DNA of 42,746 nt, taken from assembly GCA_024398515.1 (NCBI GenBank), contig JAKSIZ010000019.1:1-42746 (forward strand), read 5' to 3'. Every line of letters begins with the position of its first letter. The stretch's first letter is position 1. Positions 41,287 to 42,746 of the stretch are shown piece after piece. The position numbers and the translations under genes are program-made. A model generated the notes under the pieces. The model had not been told where the DNA came from. It did no database searches and worked only from the letters and a program-made list of their open reading frames with translations. Origin of the DNA: Bacteroidaceae bacterium. Its GTDB lineage: Bacteria; Bacteroidota; Bacteroidia; Bacteroidales; Bacteroidaceae.

Positions 41287-41313
41287 TAGGTATCTAGATA
41301 AACTAGGTATCTA
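41287..41313 (-). promoter_or_regulatory. Candidate operator: two copies of TAGGTATCTA
   Basis: TAGGTATCTA occurs at 41287-41296 and 41304-41313, a period of 17 nt. Each copy is nearly self-complementary (TAGRTAYCTA). They lie 24-50 nt upstream of the first gene of the sugar cluster, in a 57-nt gap, which suits a repressor or activator site. No matching regulator gene is in the window. Confidence 0.4.
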
Positions 41314-41320
41314 AAGATAT

Positions 41321-42595
41321 TTACGGTTTATAATCTGCATTAGTATAACTCACAAGTCGCCATGTGCGGTCGGAGTTTCCTTTGTAATATACCAGCAATT
41401 GATAACTGTTCTCAGTCTCATAGAAGTTACCTTGCGACGGCAACGGATGAGTCGTGCCATTACGGTCGAGCACCAAAGCCTGATAATTGTAGTAGCCTTG
41501 TTTCTGCAATACGACGGCTTCGTAGGCATCAAGCTGCGGATTGAACGTCATTTTGTACTCGTCTATAAACTGGTCGTTTGTCCATACACCGTTCAAATAA
41601 ACGTCGCCCATCACTCGCGGTGAGCGTATCAGGTAGTGTACAAACTCGTAATCGCAGAGCCTGTTCACGTCATCGTAGTCGCTGTTCCTTATTACGAAAG
41701 CACCATTTGCATCCTCATCATATACGTAGTTGCGTCTTTCGTCGTTTGCCATGAGGAATGTATGATAGTAGTCCTCTATGTTCCTTCTGTAGTCAATGTT
41801 GAGTGAAAGTCGATGAACATCGAACATCTCAAACTTCAAATACTCGTTTCCTGCATCGAAAATTAGGTTCTTGTTATGTGTCCACTGCAATCCGTCGCGG
41901 CGTATAAAAGCAGGTTTAGGATTCAGCACGGCATTATCCCAACGCCCATTTTGCAGCACAACGGTGTAGAGTTGATTGCTGTAGTCGCTGACAATGACGC
42001 GCCCAAACGATAGGCTCAAATCAACTTGCTGATGGTTTTTGCGAACAGTGAAGTCGGTGTTGGGCGTCACACTGAGTGAAGAACTCATCAACGGTTCCAC
42101 TATCATAAAGCATACGGTGAACATTTTCTCATTGTCGTTGTCCTCGTCCATCACCGTAAGTTTATAGTTCCCGCTCATTTTCAGCGAGCAATTCTCGTTT
42201 GGCAGGAAGATGGAATAATGGTTGTAGAGCACAGTTGTATTAAGGCTTTCCTCGGCATCGTCTTCTATTGGATTGCCGTTAAAGCCCTCAAGGTAGTCGC
42301 TTTCGAAGATTTGGTCGGACACTGTCCAATCTGCCTCGCAATGAAACACCTTATATATATAGCGGTGGTATGTGTGAGTCAAGTCGTCAAATCCGATATA
42401 CAATTCATCGCGCGAGTGCAGTTTCATCACGGGTGGATTCTTTGTCCACTCGCCATTGACCACAACTTGCAGCGACTTTATGCGGTCGTTGTATATCTCG
42501 TTGCGTTGAGCCGAGGCATATACAGTGCAAAGCAACAGGGCAATTGTTGCAAGTATCGCTGAAAATGCCAGGCGGTTTACTCGTTTTCGTTTCAT
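41321..42595 (-). CDS. Type IX secretion system plug protein (DUF5103)
   Basis: The 424-aa protein has a signal peptide ending YASAQ (residue 29) and matches DUF5103. It has IKSLQVVVNGEWTKNPPVM, LHSRDELYIGFDDLTHTYHR, the YIYKVFHCEADWTVSDQ segment and a C-terminal YYNYQALVLDRNG region. In Flavobacterium a protein of this family closes the periplasmic side of the giant SprA pore while it is idle, which gave the name. It is predicted to act with the SprA/Sov translocon, whose gene is not here. The start at 42595 follows the promoter -7 box by 5 nt, so the mRNA is probably leaderless. The frame is open upstream only because the promoter repeat lacks stops. Confidence 0.85.
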   Translation of the reverse strand: MKRKRVNRLAFSAILATIALLLCTVYASAQRNEIYNDRIKSLQVVVNGEWTKNPPVMKLHSRDELYIGFDDLTHTYHRYIYKVFHCEADWTVSDQIFESDYLEGFNGNPIEDDAEESLNTTVLYNHYSIFLPNENCSLKMSGNYKLTVMDEDNDNEKMFTVCFMIVEPLMSSSLSVTPNTDFTVRKNHQQVDLSLSFGRVIVSDYSNQLYTVVLQNGRWDNAVLNPKPAFIRRDGLQWTHNKNLIFDAGNEYLKFEMFDVHRLSLNIDYRRNIEDYYHTFLMANDERRNYVYDEDANGAFVIRNSDYDDVNRLCDYEFVHYLIRSPRVMGDVYLNGVWTNDQFIDEYKMTFNPQLDAYEAVVLQKQGYYNYQALVLDRNGTTHPLPSQGNFYETENSYQLLVYYKGNSDRTWRLVSYTNADYKP

Positions 42596-42600
42596 GTCTG

Positions 42601-42631
42601 CAAAGTTAGTGCAAATCGAAGACAATACAAA
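42601..42631 (-). promoter_or_regulatory. Promoter of the plug protein gene
   Basis: On the minus strand TTTG (42631-42628), a 19-nt spacer and TAACTTTG (42608-42601) match the consensus exactly. The ATG follows after 5 nt, as in the two cassettes at 1278 and 6032. Confidence 0.8.
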
Positions 42632-42746
42632 ATAAAAGTCGAAGAATTTTTTTTTATTGTTAAGATGCAGCCTAACTTCGACGCAGTCAACGTTAGTGCA
42701 AATCGAAGACAATACAAAATAAAAGTCGAAGAATTTTTTTTTATTG
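42605..42746. repeat. 87-nt-period duplication of the promoter sequence
   Basis: Bases 42605-42659 and 42692-42746 are identical over 55 nt, up to the window edge. In the outer copy the -7 box reads TAACGTTG instead of TAACTTTG, so it is probably weak. A third, nearly identical copy serves dnaE at 29196-29242. Confidence 0.85.

Noticed and set aside
42596-42712. Longer N-terminus for the plug protein (start at 42712)
   Set aside because: The extra residues are translated promoter repeat, and the signal peptide begins at 42595.

Overview
The window looks like a chromosome segment from a Bacteroidales bacterium, most likely of the Prevotella group. The grounds are: promoters of the Bacteroidota type (TTTG, 19-20 nt, TAnnTTTG) and no Shine-Dalgarno sequences; type IX secretion (T9SS) parts PorU, PorV, PorD and the plug protein; lipoproteins with Bacteroidota-style lipoboxes; a FISUMP-type secreted protein; a C10 (streptopain/interpain) protease; DUF3127; and many short dispersed repeats between genes. 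No rRNA, tRNA or CRISPR array was found.

Layout. 1-161 is the end of a secreted protein with dockerin-like repeats. It is followed by a gene-free, repeat-rich stretch and a 5'-truncated PD-(D/E)XK transposase remnant. 1315-5672 holds a membrane TPR regulator and a three-gene operon: DUF3244 protein, C10 cysteine protease lipoprotein, unknown lipoprotein. 6069-8517 is an SGNH + MBOAT pair that probably O-acetylates an exported glycan. 8638-15111 is a replication and repair block: DUF3127 protein (minus), then dnaN, a DnaQ-like exonuclease, porD, recN and a protease-like/TPR protein, packed head to tail. 15108-22281 is on the minus strand: histidine kinase, ispF, porV, porU and an FAH-family hydrolase. 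22631-23972 is a decayed TnpB gene. 23984-29165 is trxB, trxA and dnaE (minus). 29403-31860 holds a FISUMP protein and a secreted metallophosphoesterase with a sorting-tail-like C-terminus.

31861-35460 is an accessory pocket. It has a triple-hairpin repeat, a possible gene remnant, two tandem secreted paralogs with near-identical ends and unrelated middles, and an AbiE type IV toxin-antitoxin pair. 35462-41263 is a minus-strand sugar cluster: binding lipoprotein, fucose/arabinose-isomerase-like protein, FGGY kinase and a split transketolase. Its gene content matches the transketolase route of D-apiose breakdown (inference). The window closes with the T9SS plug protein, whose promoter region is duplicated.

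The least explained signals are non-coding or modular. They are: three dispersed elements, each a short leader plus exactly three tandem hairpins; a 48-nt promoter cassette that includes the start codon and implies leaderless mRNAs; alternating CG elements with conserved ends; a palindrome-bearing in-frame insert in RecN; and the paralog pair with a replaced middle at 32282-33375.
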